64,000 bases of DNA. Source: Terriglobales bacterium (GTDB taxonomy: Bacteria > Acidobacteriota > Terriglobia > Bryobacterales > Bryobacteraceae). Below the pieces are notes generated by a model. It had not been told where the DNA came from, made no database searches, and saw nothing but the letters and a program-made list of their open reading frames with translations. The stretch's first letter is position 1, and each line of letters begins with the position of its first letter. The stretch is taken from assembly GCA_027485675.1 (NCBI GenBank), contig JAIXQP010000046.1, positions 48,878 to 112,877 of the forward strand, given 5' to 3'. Both the position numbers and the translations under genes were made by a program. Shown here in pieces: positions 34,309-42,457 of the stretch.

Positions 34309-35538
34309 TCAGGCGCTCTCGGCGATCTGCTCCGGCGCCTTGCTAAAGTCCACCCCTTCCCAACGCGCCACCACGGCCGACGCCAGGCAGTTACCCAGCA
34401 GATTCACCGAAGTGCGCGCCATATCAAGAATCGCGTCCACGCCCAGGATCAACGCAATGCCATCCGGCGGAATGTTGAACGCCGCAATGGTGCCCGCCAG
34501 AATCACCAGCGACGCCCGCGGCACACCAGCCACGCCTTTGCTCGTCAGCATCAGAGTCAGCATCAGCATCACCTGCGTGCCAATCGTGAGCTCCATGCCC
34601 ACCACCTGCGCGCAGAAGATGCTCGCGGCGGCCAAGTAAAGCGTCGAACCGTCCAGATTGAAGCTATAGCCGGTCGGCAGCACGAAGCTGACAATGTGTT
34701 TCGGCACCCCAAACCGTTCCATGTTCTCGAGCGCCTTGGGCAAGGCGGCCTCCGAAGAAGCCGTCGAGAAGGCAATCAGCCAAGGCTCCTTCACGGCCTC
34801 AATGAAGCGGCCCAGCGGAATCTTCGACAGATAGATAATGGGGCCCAGAATAAAGACGACGAAGAAGACCAGCGAGCCAAACACGGTCACCACCAGCAGC
34901 CCCAACGTCTTCAGGATCCCCACGCCATACGTCCCCACCGTCACCGCGATCGCCGCCCCCACCGCAATCGGCGCCAGGTACATCACATACGAGGTGTACT
35001 TGAACATCACCTCGGCCAGCGACTCGCACCACTCCACAATGAACTTCGCCTTCTCGCCCACGGCCACGCAGGCGGTGCCAAACAGGAAGCAGAACACCAC
35101 TAACTGCAACACGTCGCCCTTCGCCATCGCGTCAATCACGCTCGACGGAAAGGCATGTTCAATAATCTGCGTCAACGTCTGCGTCTTCTGCGTCGGCAGC
35201 GTCGTGGAAGCCACCTTCGCCGGATCAATATGCTGGCCCACGCCCGGCTGAATCAGATTCACCGCGAACAAACCCACAATCAAAGCCAGCGTGGTCGCAA
35301 TCTCGAAATACAGAATCGCCTTGCCGCCAATGCGGCCCATCGTGCTGACATTGCCGGAACTCGCAATGCCATAAACAAGCGTCGCAAACAGCAGCGGCGC
35401 GATGATGCTCTTGATCAGATTGATGAAGATCTTATAGATCGGCGCCAGTTCTTTCGAGAACTCCGGCGCGAAAAAGCCGAGCGCGATGCCGGCCACCATA
35501 GCGATAAAAATCCAGCTTGTCTGCGATATCTTCATCAT
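34309..35538 (-). CDS. Dicarboxylate/amino-acid:cation symporter (DAACS family)
   Basis: 409 residues from the ATG at 35538, overlapping the nadK stop (ATGA). GltP/DctA-family marks: STASSEAALPKAL (HP1 tip), SFNLDGSTLY (TM7, NMDGT position), and DAILDMARTSVNLLGN (TM8). In the last, the Asp that binds sodium in GltPh is Asn (codon at 34390-34392), as I recall for DctA, which suggests dicarboxylate or proton-coupled use. Eight membrane segments and two hairpins fit the length. The start is preceded by GGGGAGA. Confidence 0.9.
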   Translation of the reverse strand: MMKISQTSWIFIAMVAGIALGFFAPEFSKELAPIYKIFINLIKSIIAPLLFATLVYGIASSGNVSTMGRIGGKAILYFEIATTLALIVGLFAVNLIQPGVGQHIDPAKVASTTLPTQKTQTLTQIIEHAFPSSVIDAMAKGDVLQLVVFCFLFGTACVAVGEKAKFIVEWCESLAEVMFKYTSYVMYLAPIAVGAAIAVTVGTYGVGILKTLGLLVVTVFGSLVFFVVFILGPIIYLSKIPLGRFIEAVKEPWLIAFSTASSEAALPKALENMERFGVPKHIVSFVLPTGYSFNLDGSTLYLAAASIFCAQVVGMELTIGTQVMLMLTLMLTSKGVAGVPRASLVILAGTIAAFNIPPDGIALILGVDAILDMARTSVNLLGNCLASAVVARWEGVDFSKAPEQIAESA

Positions 35539-36401
35539 CGTTCTCCCCACTTGAGCTTCGCCCGCAGGACATCAAAAAAGAGCATCTGCGGCGGCCGAAT
35601 CAGCTTGATGTATTTTTCACTGCTGCGGCAAACCACACGGTCGCCTCTCTTCAGCGGTTGGCCCACTTGGCCATCAACAGTGAGGAAGATCCCTTCGTCC
35701 TCGCTTTTCGCCTGGATCGTAATTACACTAGCATCATTTACGATCACCGGGCGATTCGTCAGCGTATGCGGACAAATCGGAGTGATCGCTAAAGCTTGCA
35801 CCGTCGGAAAAATAATCGGTCCGCCCGCCGAAAGCGAGTACGCCGTTGACCCGGTCGGCGTCGCGATAATCAACCCGTCCGCCTTGAACGAAGCCACGAA
35901 ATGGCGGTCGACGAAACAGTCGAGATCGATCATGCGGGCCAATGCGGCCTTGGTCAACACAACATCGTTCAGCGCCTCGTACTGCGCCACGGACTCCTCA
36001 CCGCGAAACACCTCGCAGTGCAGCATCCGGCGGGGACCAATGCGGTACTCGCGCCGCATGGCGAGTTCGAGCACCGGATACAGCTCATCGAGCGAGATCG
36101 ACGAAAGGAAACCCAGGTGGCCCAGGTTCACCGCCAGCAGCGGAATATCCCGCCCACCAATGGCGCGCGCCGCCGAAAGCAGAGTGCCATCGCCTCCCAG
36201 CACGATCACCAGTTCGGTACCTTCCGGCAGTTCCTCCCTCGCAATGCCGTCCGTGCGGCCCAGATAAGCGGCGGTCTGCTCGTCGTAGCGAACCGTGATC
36301 GACCGTTCCGCGAACCAGGCCAACAGAGTGTTCAGGAGTTCGGTAGCGTTCGGGATACCGGGTTTGGCGATAACGCCGACGCTTTTAGTGCCTTCTGCCA
36401 T
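35535..36401 (-). CDS. nadK: NAD kinase
   Basis: 288 residues. GGDGTLLSAAR near residue 69, NLGHLGFLSS, the adenine-binding N-D-V-V-L, and DGLIIATPTGSTAYSLSAGG identify ATP-NAD kinase, which makes NADP. It overlaps tlyA upstream by 17 bases and the symporter downstream by 4, so it is translated within the operon. Confidence 0.96.
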   Translation of the reverse strand: MAEGTKSVGVIAKPGIPNATELLNTLLAWFAERSITVRYDEQTAAYLGRTDGIAREELPEGTELVIVLGGDGTLLSAARAIGGRDIPLLAVNLGHLGFLSSISLDELYPVLELAMRREYRIGPRRMLHCEVFRGEESVAQYEALNDVVLTKAALARMIDLDCFVDRHFVASFKADGLIIATPTGSTAYSLSAGGPIIFPTVQALAITPICPHTLTNRPVIVNDASVITIQAKSEDEGIFLTVDGQVGQPLKRGDRVVCRSSEKYIKLIRPPQMLFFDVLRAKLKWGER

Positions 36402-37113
36402 AGAGGAGAAATTCTTTGTTGCCTTCGGCGCCGAGAATCGGACTATCCATCACTTCCGTCCCAAAGCCAAGCGCTTGGACTGCCTGCGAAACTTTCGCCA
36501 CCGCTTCTTCATGCAACGCCGGATCGCGGACGATACCGCCCTTGCCCACTTGCCCGCGTCCCACCTCGAATTGGGGTTTCACGAGGATAGCGAGTTCGCC
36601 GTGCGGGCGCAACAGCGCCACCGCCGCGGGAAGGATCAGCGTGATCGAAATGAAGGAGACATCCGCCACCAGAATCTCCGCCGGCTCGCCGATATCGGTC
36701 GGCTGCAGAAACCGGGCATTCACCCCTTCGCGCAGCACCACCCGCGGATCCGTCCGCAGCTTCCAATCCATCTGATTGGAACCCACATCAAAGGCATAGA
36801 CGATCCGCGCCCCCCGCTGCAGCAGGCAATCGGTGAACCCACCCGTCGAGGAGCCCACATCCAGCCCCACCTTGCCCGTCACGTCGATCCCCCAATGCTC
36901 GAGCGCTGCCTCTAACTTCAAGCCACCCCGGCTGACAAACCGCGGCTGCGCCAGCAGCTCCACCCGCGCCAGTTCCGAAACCTCCCGGCCGGCCTTGTCG
37001 GACTTCTGCCCATCGAGCAGCACCTGTCCCGCCAGGATCAACGCCTTTGCCTTTTCGCGGGAGGAAGCCAGGCCGCGTTCGACAACCAACTGATCGAGGC
37101 GCACCTTCGCCAT
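36385..37113 (-). CDS. tlyA: TlyA-family rRNA 2'-O-methyltransferase/hemolysin
   Basis: 242 residues: an N-terminal S4 RNA-binding domain (VRLDQLVVERGLASSREKAK) and a Rossmann methyltransferase with GLDVGSSTGGFTDCLL as SAM motif and Lys-Asp-Lys-Glu-type residues in DVSFISI and LVKPQFEVG. Members methylate 16S/23S rRNA ribose. The neighbours ispA upstream (3 bases) and nadK downstream form the widespread xseB-ispA-tlyA-nadK order. Confidence 0.94.
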   Translation of the reverse strand: MAKVRLDQLVVERGLASSREKAKALILAGQVLLDGQKSDKAGREVSELARVELLAQPRFVSRGGLKLEAALEHWGIDVTGKVGLDVGSSTGGFTDCLLQRGARIVYAFDVGSNQMDWKLRTDPRVVLREGVNARFLQPTDIGEPAEILVADVSFISITLILPAAVALLRPHGELAILVKPQFEVGRGQVGKGGIVRDPALHEEAVAKVSQAVQALGFGTEVMDSPILGAEGNKEFLLYGRRH

Positions 37114-37116
37114 CCG

Positions 37117-37986
37117 CTATCCCTTGCGTTGGACGATGAAGTCCGCCAGAGCCCGCAGCGGGTCGGCCTTGGCATCGAAGCCCGCCAGTGCGGCATGGGC
37201 CGCGGCCCGCTCCGCCTCCGCCATCTCCCGGCTCCGCGCGAGCCCGTAAACAGCCGGAAACGTAATCTTCGCCTGCGCCTCATCCTTGCCCGGAGTCTTG
37301 CCGAGCTCCTCGGGAGAAGCCTCGATGTCCAGAATGTCGTCGACTATCTGAAACGCCAGACCCACGTGCTCTCCATACGCCGTCAACGCCGCCAACTGCT
37401 CCGGCGTGGCATCGGCGTAGAGCGCTCCCATCCGCAGCGAACAACGCAGCAGAGCGCCCGTCTTGGCGCGGTGAATCTGCTCGAGCAGCTCCGCCGTGGG
37501 GGTCTGCCGCTCGCCCTCAATGTCATGCACCTGGCCGCCGATCATACCGCCCACCGTGCCCGATGCACTCGCCAGTTCGGCCACCAGCGCCCCGCCGTGC
37601 GGCAACCGGCCCAGCACTTCAAACGCCAGCGTCAGCAGCGAATCGCCCGCCAGAATCGCCATCGCCTCGCCGAACACCTTGTGATTCGTCGGACGGCCGC
37701 GGCGCAGATCGTCGTTATCTAGCGCCGGCAGATCGTCGTGGATGAGCGAGTACGTATGAATCATTTCGAGCGTGCACGCCGCATCGGCAATGCCCTCCCG
37801 GTCGCTGCCTACGGCTTCAAACGCCGCCATGCACAGCACCGGGCGAACGCGTTTGCCGCCCGCGAACAGGCTGTAACGCATCGCCTTGTGGATGGTCTGG
37901 GGCGGAGTGGTTTCCGCCGGCACCCAACGATTCAGGGCCGCATCGCAGCGCTCGGCCTGACGGGCCAAGTAAGCTTTCAAATCCAT
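37117..37986 (-). CDS. ispA: Farnesyl diphosphate synthase (short-chain polyprenyl synthase)
   Basis: 289 residues. First Asp-rich motif HDDLPALDNDD and second DDILDIEAS, plus GGKRVRP near residue 48, define a trans-isoprenyl diphosphate synthase. Builds C15 (or C20) diphosphate from IPP and DMAPP, feeding quinone, undecaprenyl and hopanoid synthesis (hpnH is in the window). It lies 6 bases after xseB in the same direction. Confidence 0.94.
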   Translation of the reverse strand: MDLKAYLARQAERCDAALNRWVPAETTPPQTIHKAMRYSLFAGGKRVRPVLCMAAFEAVGSDREGIADAACTLEMIHTYSLIHDDLPALDNDDLRRGRPTNHKVFGEAMAILAGDSLLTLAFEVLGRLPHGGALVAELASASGTVGGMIGGQVHDIEGERQTPTAELLEQIHRAKTGALLRCSLRMGALYADATPEQLAALTAYGEHVGLAFQIVDDILDIEASPEELGKTPGKDEAQAKITFPAVYGLARSREMAEAERAAAHAALAGFDAKADPLRALADFIVQRKG

Positions 37987-37992
37987 GGACGG

Positions 37993-38223
37993 CTAATTTC
38001 CTTCGAACGGTTCGGCCTTCACCTGTCCGTTTTTCTTGAGCAAAATCTCTACGCGGGTCTCCGCCTCTTCGAGCTGCTTGCGGCAGTTGTCAGAGAGGTG
38101 AACGCCCTTTTCAAACAACGCAATGGCCTGTTCGAGCGGCAAATCGCCGCCTTCCAGTTCCTTCACGACGGCTTCCAACTCCGCTAGGCCGGTCTCAAAC
38201 GACGGCGGCTTTTCCTCAGGCAT
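37993..38223 (-). CDS. xseB: Exodeoxyribonuclease VII small subunit
   Basis: 76 residues: FETGLAELEAVVKELEGGDLPLEQAIALFEKGV is the hallmark helical pair of XseB (here broken into parts), followed by a charged tail. It binds the large subunit XseA, whose gene is not in the window, to make the single-strand exonuclease. It overlaps the Ldh-family gene upstream by 8 bases. Confidence 0.93.
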   Translation of the reverse strand: MPEEKPPSFETGLAELEAVVKELEGGDLPLEQAIALFEKGVHLSDNCRKQLEEAETRVEILLKKNGQVKAEPFEGN

Positions 38224-39274
38224 TTTCTAATTGTAGCGGCTCAACGCCCAACGCCTCGGCCGCCTCGCGCAACGCCGTCAGATCGGTATCCGAAAACGGA
38301 ATGCCGCGCTCGCGCCGCTCCCGCTCAATCCGAATCTCCGGGTCGCCCGCCACCAGCACCTCGTCGTAGCCGGCGGCGGGAGTCGCCGTGCGGATCTCGT
38401 GCAGCAGACGCGCCATCCGCTCCTCAAACTCAGCTGCGGCCATAAACCGCCGCACGTCAATCGCCAGGAAAAAGTGGCTGACACTCAGCGGCTTCTCTGT
38501 GTAGCGAATACCGCCGATCTCAGACCCCATGGCGCCGCCGCCCAACACTGAAGTCAGAATCTCCACCATCAGCGCCAGCCCCGTGCCTTTGTACCCGCCA
38601 AGCGGCGCCACCAGACCCTCGTAAGCGGCCTTGGTATCCGTCGTCGGACGGCCCTCGCGGTCCATCGCCCACCCGGCCGGAATCTCCGGCTCATGATTCT
38701 GAAAAGCCTTGAAGATCCGGTTCGCCGCCACCGTCGTAGTGGCCATGTCGAGCAAAAAGCTATCTTCGTACGGTCCGGGCACTGCCATGCAAATTGGGTT
38801 CGTTCCGAATTTCGGCTCCTTCGATTGCCACGGCGCCACGATCGTCGACGCATTGCAAAACGCGAGACCAATGTGGCCCGCCTCGGCCATCCGCCGTGCC
38901 CAGAATGCCGCCGCGCCGAAATGATTCGCCCGCCGCGCCGTCACCACCCCCACGCCGTGCGTCGAAGCCAACCGGTTGGCGATGGCGCAGCACTCCGCCG
39001 AAGTCGCCGCGCCCAAACCGAACGCCGCATCATAGACGCAAATCGCCCCGAACTCGCTCAACGCTTCTCCGCCGGCCGCCGGCCGGATCAGCCCGTGGCG
39101 AATGTGCTCGAGGTAGTACAGCAACAGTCGGATGCCATGCGAATCGACGCCCCGCAGATTGCCGAACACCAGATTCGCCGCCACCTCCCGCGCATAAGCC
39201 GCGGGGGTCCCCACGGCCTCGAGCAGAGCGATGCCGAAGCGTTCGAGCGCTTCGGCCTTTACTGCTTGACCCAT
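38216..39274 (-). CDS. Ldh-family NAD(P)-dependent 2-hydroxyacid dehydrogenase
   Basis: 352 residues. Family marks of the malate/L-lactate/ureidoglycolate dehydrogenase type (not the Rossmann LDH): RGVDSHGIRLLLYYLEH, RANHFGAAAFWA, LDMATTTVAANRI, and GYKGTGLALMVEILTSVLGG. These enzymes reduce 2-keto acids. The substrate is unknown. Overlaps the sugar-binding lipoprotein gene upstream by 16 bases and xseB by 8, so it is tied to the operon. Confidence 0.9.
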   Translation of the reverse strand: MGQAVKAEALERFGIALLEAVGTPAAYAREVAANLVFGNLRGVDSHGIRLLLYYLEHIRHGLIRPAAGGEALSEFGAICVYDAAFGLGAATSAECCAIANRLASTHGVGVVTARRANHFGAAAFWARRMAEAGHIGLAFCNASTIVAPWQSKEPKFGTNPICMAVPGPYEDSFLLDMATTTVAANRIFKAFQNHEPEIPAGWAMDREGRPTTDTKAAYEGLVAPLGGYKGTGLALMVEILTSVLGGGAMGSEIGGIRYTEKPLSVSHFFLAIDVRRFMAAAEFEERMARLLHEIRTATPAAGYDEVLVAGDPEIRIERERRERGIPFSDTDLTALREAAEALGVEPLQLENA

Positions 39275-40215
39275 CGCTTCAAGTCCGGATGCAGCAGCCG
39301 CTGCACCTCCGTCTTCTCAAGGTCGGCCCGCGTCACCACCCGCGCCGAAAGGTCAATCCGCTTCGGCGGCGTCTGGCCGTTGAGCTTATCGACGATCGTC
39401 TTCACCGCGTCATGGCCCATGCGGAACGGGTCCTGCACCACCATCGCGTCAATCACGCCGGCCTTCAAATCTTCAATCATGCCGTCGCTCGAATCAAACG
39501 CGAGCAGCCGCACTTTCCCCACCAGCCCGCGCGACTTAATCGCGAGCGCCGCGCCCACACTCGAAGGTTCCGAAGAGGCGAAGATGCCGTTCAATCCCGG
39601 ATGGGCGGTCAGGATATTCTCCGCCGCCGCCATCGCCTTCGAACGGTCCGATTGCCCGTACTGCGAAGCCACAATCTTGATGCCCGGAAACTCCGTCTGC
39701 AGCGCATCGGTAAAGCCGCGCTCCCGATCCATCGTCGAACCGCTGCCCGGCGTGTGCATCAGTACCGCGACATTGCCCTTGCCCTCGAGCAGCCGCCCCA
39801 AACTGCGCGCCGCCATCTGGCCGGCCTCGTAGTTGTTGGTCGCGAGAAAACTCATGTAGTTTTCGCTATCGAGCCCGGAGTCGAAAACCGTCACCGGAAT
39901 CCCGGCGGCCGCCGCGCGATCGAGCGAATTCAGTAACACCTTCCGTTCCGTTGGCGCCACCGCGATGCCGTCCACGCGCCGGGAGACAAAGCTATCGAGA
40001 ATCTGAATCTGACGCGTGAAGTCCGTCTCCGACGCCGCCCCGTTCCATTCCACCTGGACGCCAAACTCCTCGCCCGCGGCCATCGCCCCCGCCTGCACCG
40101 AAAGCCAGAACAGGTGCGAGGTCGCCTTCGGCACCACGGCGATCACCTTCTTTTCGCTCTTTTGACAACCAGCCAACAGCAGAAAAAAAGTCAGCAGGAT
40201 GGCACTACTGCGCAC
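39259..40215 (-). CDS. Periplasmic sugar-binding lipoprotein (RbsB type)
   Basis: 318 residues from a GTG at 40215 with a GGGGG stretch 6 bases upstream; a TTG at 40230 is the alternative, and no ATG exists. A lipoprotein signal ends L-L-A-G-C. The peripheral-binding-protein fold (VIAVVPKATSHLFWLSVQAG, GIAVAPTERKVL, PVTVFDSGL, GIFASSEPSSVGAA) matches ABC importers for ribose-like sugars. No permease or ATPase follows, so it is an orphan or serves a transporter elsewhere, or acts as a sensor. It overlaps the SDR gene by 11 bases. Confidence 0.88.
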   Translation of the reverse strand: MRSSAILLTFFLLLAGCQKSEKKVIAVVPKATSHLFWLSVQAGAMAAGEEFGVQVEWNGAASETDFTRQIQILDSFVSRRVDGIAVAPTERKVLLNSLDRAAAAGIPVTVFDSGLDSENYMSFLATNNYEAGQMAARSLGRLLEGKGNVAVLMHTPGSGSTMDRERGFTDALQTEFPGIKIVASQYGQSDRSKAMAAAENILTAHPGLNGIFASSEPSSVGAALAIKSRGLVGKVRLLAFDSSDGMIEDLKAGVIDAMVVQDPFRMGHDAVKTIVDKLNGQTPPKRIDLSARVVTRADLEKTEVQRLLHPDLKRWVKQ

Positions 40216-40963
40216 ACCAGCCCCCGTCAATGAGAATATCGGTCCCCGTGATGAAACCGGCGTCCGGCGAGCACAAGTACGCCGCCAACTGCCCGATCTC
40301 CTCCACCTTGCCCCAGCGGCCCAGCGGGATCTTCGACATGAAGATCGCGTTGGTCTCGGGGTTATTCATCAGCGGAATGTTCATCTCCGTTGCAAAGGGC
40401 CCGGGGCTGATCCCGTTCACCGTGATCCCCTCATTGGCCAGTTCGAGCGCCAGCGACTTCGTAAAGCCCAGCAACGCGGCCTTGCTCGAAGAGTACGCCG
40501 TCCGGCCCCCCAGCGAGACGTGGCTCATGATGGAGGTCATGTTGATGATCCGACCGTAGCCCTTGCCCTTCATGTGGGGCACGAACGCGCGGCACAGCAA
40601 AAACGCGCTACTCAGGTTGGTGCCGATCACCGCGTTCCATTCCGCCAGCGTGAACTCGTGCACGTTCTTCCGGATGTTGATCCCGGCATTGTTGATCAGG
40701 ATATCGACGCCGCCAAACGCGGAGAGCACCGCCTCCGCCATGGCCGCCACTTGGGTTTCGTCCGTCACATCCGCGGCAAAACAATGAGCAGTGGAGCCGG
40801 CCTCGGCCACCAGGCGGGCGCTCTCTTCAAGGGCGGCGACGTCACGAGCCACCAGGGCGATCTGCGCCCCTTTGGCGGCCAGAGAGACCGCCATGGCGCG
40901 GCCCAGGCCGCGGCTTCCGCCGGTGATCACGGCGACTTTATTGGCAAGAGTTTGATCAGACAT
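40205..40963 (-). CDS. SDR-family oxidoreductase
   Basis: 252 residues. TGGSRGLG, INNAGIN, and catalytic Ser-Tyr-Lys (MTSIMSH with YSSSK) in standard spacing, and C-terminal GGWCAQ. Resembles gluconate/2-deoxygluconate dehydrogenases and FabG-like reductases. Standing directly before a sugar-binding protein and an Ldh-type dehydrogenase, it may act in sugar or sugar-acid metabolism. Confidence 0.85.
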   Translation of the reverse strand: MSDQTLANKVAVITGGSRGLGRAMAVSLAAKGAQIALVARDVAALEESARLVAEAGSTAHCFAADVTDETQVAAMAEAVLSAFGGVDILINNAGINIRKNVHEFTLAEWNAVIGTNLSSAFLLCRAFVPHMKGKGYGRIINMTSIMSHVSLGGRTAYSSSKAALLGFTKSLALELANEGITVNGISPGPFATEMNIPLMNNPETNAIFMSKIPLGRWGKVEEIGQLAAYLCSPDAGFITGTDILIDGGWCAQ

Positions 40964-40966
40964 GAG

Positions 40967-41413
40967 TTAATTTTTCCGGGCGGCCTTGGCCGCATTCAGG
41001 ATTCGGTCGGCCACCACGCGGGCGTTGTCGATGTTATCAAGAGCGATCGGCGCGGAGTCACCGCTCGCCTGGATCGCCAGGTTGCCGATCCCCAGCAGCC
41101 GCTGCCCCACACTTTGAGTCACGCGGACATCTTCCACCTTGGTCAACATCATATTGCGCTGAGCCTTGCTCAAAAAGCCATCTTCAAAGCGCAGCATGTC
41201 CTCGGTCAGAACGAGTTGCCGCGACTGGAGCTGGAACAGCCGGACCGTGGCCCAGAGATCGATGCCCAACGGAATGGCGAAAAGCGCCAGGAGGGCTTTG
41301 GGCTCCCAATTCCGCGTATAGAGAAAGTAGGCGATCCCCAGCAGGAGAATCGTTGAAAAAACCAACCAACCCATGACGACCTTGGCGGTGGACTTAATGA
41401 CAAGAGGCTTCAT
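40967..41413 (-). CDS. Bacterial PH-domain (bPH2) membrane protein
   Basis: 148 residues with two membrane segments at about 12-30 and 39-55 followed by a bPH2 domain: RQLVLTEDMLRFEDGFLSKAQ, then KVEDVRVTQSVGQRLLGIGNLAIQASG, the typical split-barrel pattern. Function of such proteins is not known; they sit at the inner face of the membrane. 3 bases upstream of the SDR gene on the same strand. Confidence 0.82.
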   Translation of the reverse strand: MKPLVIKSTAKVVMGWLVFSTILLLGIAYFLYTRNWEPKALLALFAIPLGIDLWATVRLFQLQSRQLVLTEDMLRFEDGFLSKAQRNMMLTKVEDVRVTQSVGQRLLGIGNLAIQASGDSAPIALDNIDNARVVADRILNAAKAARKN

Positions 41414-41425
41414 GGGTGCGTTCGC

Positions 41426-41431
41426 TATTAT
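41426..41431 (+). promoter_or_regulatory. -10-like TATTAT before the secreted-protein gene
   Basis: TATTAT lies 18 bases before the ATG at 41450, with a GGAGG ribosome-binding site in between. This is a normal short-leader arrangement, in contrast to the leaderless candidates. Confidence 0.35.
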
Positions 41432-41449
41432 ATGAGTTCTGGAGGATTT

Positions 41450-42457
41450 ATGTATTTTCGCACTGTTTCGTCCGCGTTACTTCTCAGCAGCCTCTGCTTG
41501 GCCGATTTCAAATACGACCAAACCACGCGGATGACCGGTGGCTCGATGCTCCGCATGATGCAGATGGTCGGCCGCGGCGCGGCGGACCAGCAAACCAGCA
41601 CGATCTCCGTGAAGGGCGACAAAATGGCCACCCGGACCAAAGACTCGATCATCATCATCGATCTGGCCGCCGAAACCACCACCACCGTCAACCTGAAGGA
41701 TCAGACCTACTCCGTGATGACCTTTGCCCAGACCCGTGAGCAGATGGAGAAGATCTTCAACAAAAGCAACGGAAAATCCGAAGCCTCCGTCACCGTCGAC
41801 GGCAAAGAGACCGGCAAAACCGCCACCGTGAACGGTACCCCCACCAGTGAATGGTTCATGACCATGCTCATCGAAGGCAACTCCGGCGGCCAGAAGGGCC
41901 AGATGCGGATGGAGATGAGCAACTGGATGTCGAAGACCAAGGTGGCCGGTTTCGACGAAGTCACCAACTTCCAGAAGAAGATGGTGGAGAAGATGGGCTT
42001 GGCCACCCTCGCCGGACCCTCGGGCCCGATGGCGCAGCCCGGCATGGCCAAGGGCATGGCGGAAATGGCCAAGAAGATGGCCGAAGTGGGCGGGGTGCCC
42101 ATCGTGACCGTGATGCGCATGATCCCCACCGATCCCGAGCAGATCAAGCAAATGGAGGCCATGCAGGCGCAGGGCGAGGGTGCCCCCGGACGGCCCTCGA
42201 TGGGTGACGCTCTTTCCGGCGCGCTCGGCGGTCGCTTTGGCGGCTTGGGCCGCAAGAAGAAGACCGAAGAGGCTCCCGCGGCCGCTCCGGCAGCCCAACC
42301 GGCCAAGAGCGCCGCGCCCGTCGAAGGCAGCTTCTCCTCCGCCGCCAGCATGATGGAGATGACCACCGAGTCCGCCAACTTCTCGACGCAGTCCCTCGAC
42401 GCCTCGGCCTTCGCCGTTCCCGCCGGCTTTAAGGAAGTGAAGCCTAAGGGACTGTAA
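41450..42457 (+). CDS. Secreted protein of unknown function (DUF4412-like)
   Basis: 335 residues from the ATG at 41450, which has GGAGG 4 bases upstream; an ATG at 41432 lacks one. A signal peptide ends near SLCLA. The body repeats pairs like ISVKGDKMATRT and TVNLKDQTYSVMTF, a lipoprotein-carrier-like beta pattern, and is Met- and Gly-rich. An Ala-rich low-complexity segment precedes the C-terminus. It overlaps the convergent amidohydrolase by 14 bases. Confidence 0.7.
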   Translation: MYFRTVSSALLLSSLCLADFKYDQTTRMTGGSMLRMMQMVGRGAADQQTSTISVKGDKMATRTKDSIIIIDLAAETTTTVNLKDQTYSVMTFAQTREQMEKIFNKSNGKSEASVTVDGKETGKTATVNGTPTSEWFMTMLIEGNSGGQKGQMRMEMSNWMSKTKVAGFDEVTNFQKKMVEKMGLATLAGPSGPMAQPGMAKGMAEMAKKMAEVGGVPIVTVMRMIPTDPEQIKQMEAMQAQGEGAPGRPSMGDALSGALGGRFGGLGRKKKTEEAPAAAPAAQPAKSAAPVEGSFSSAASMMEMTTESANFSTQSLDASAFAVPAGFKEVKPKGL

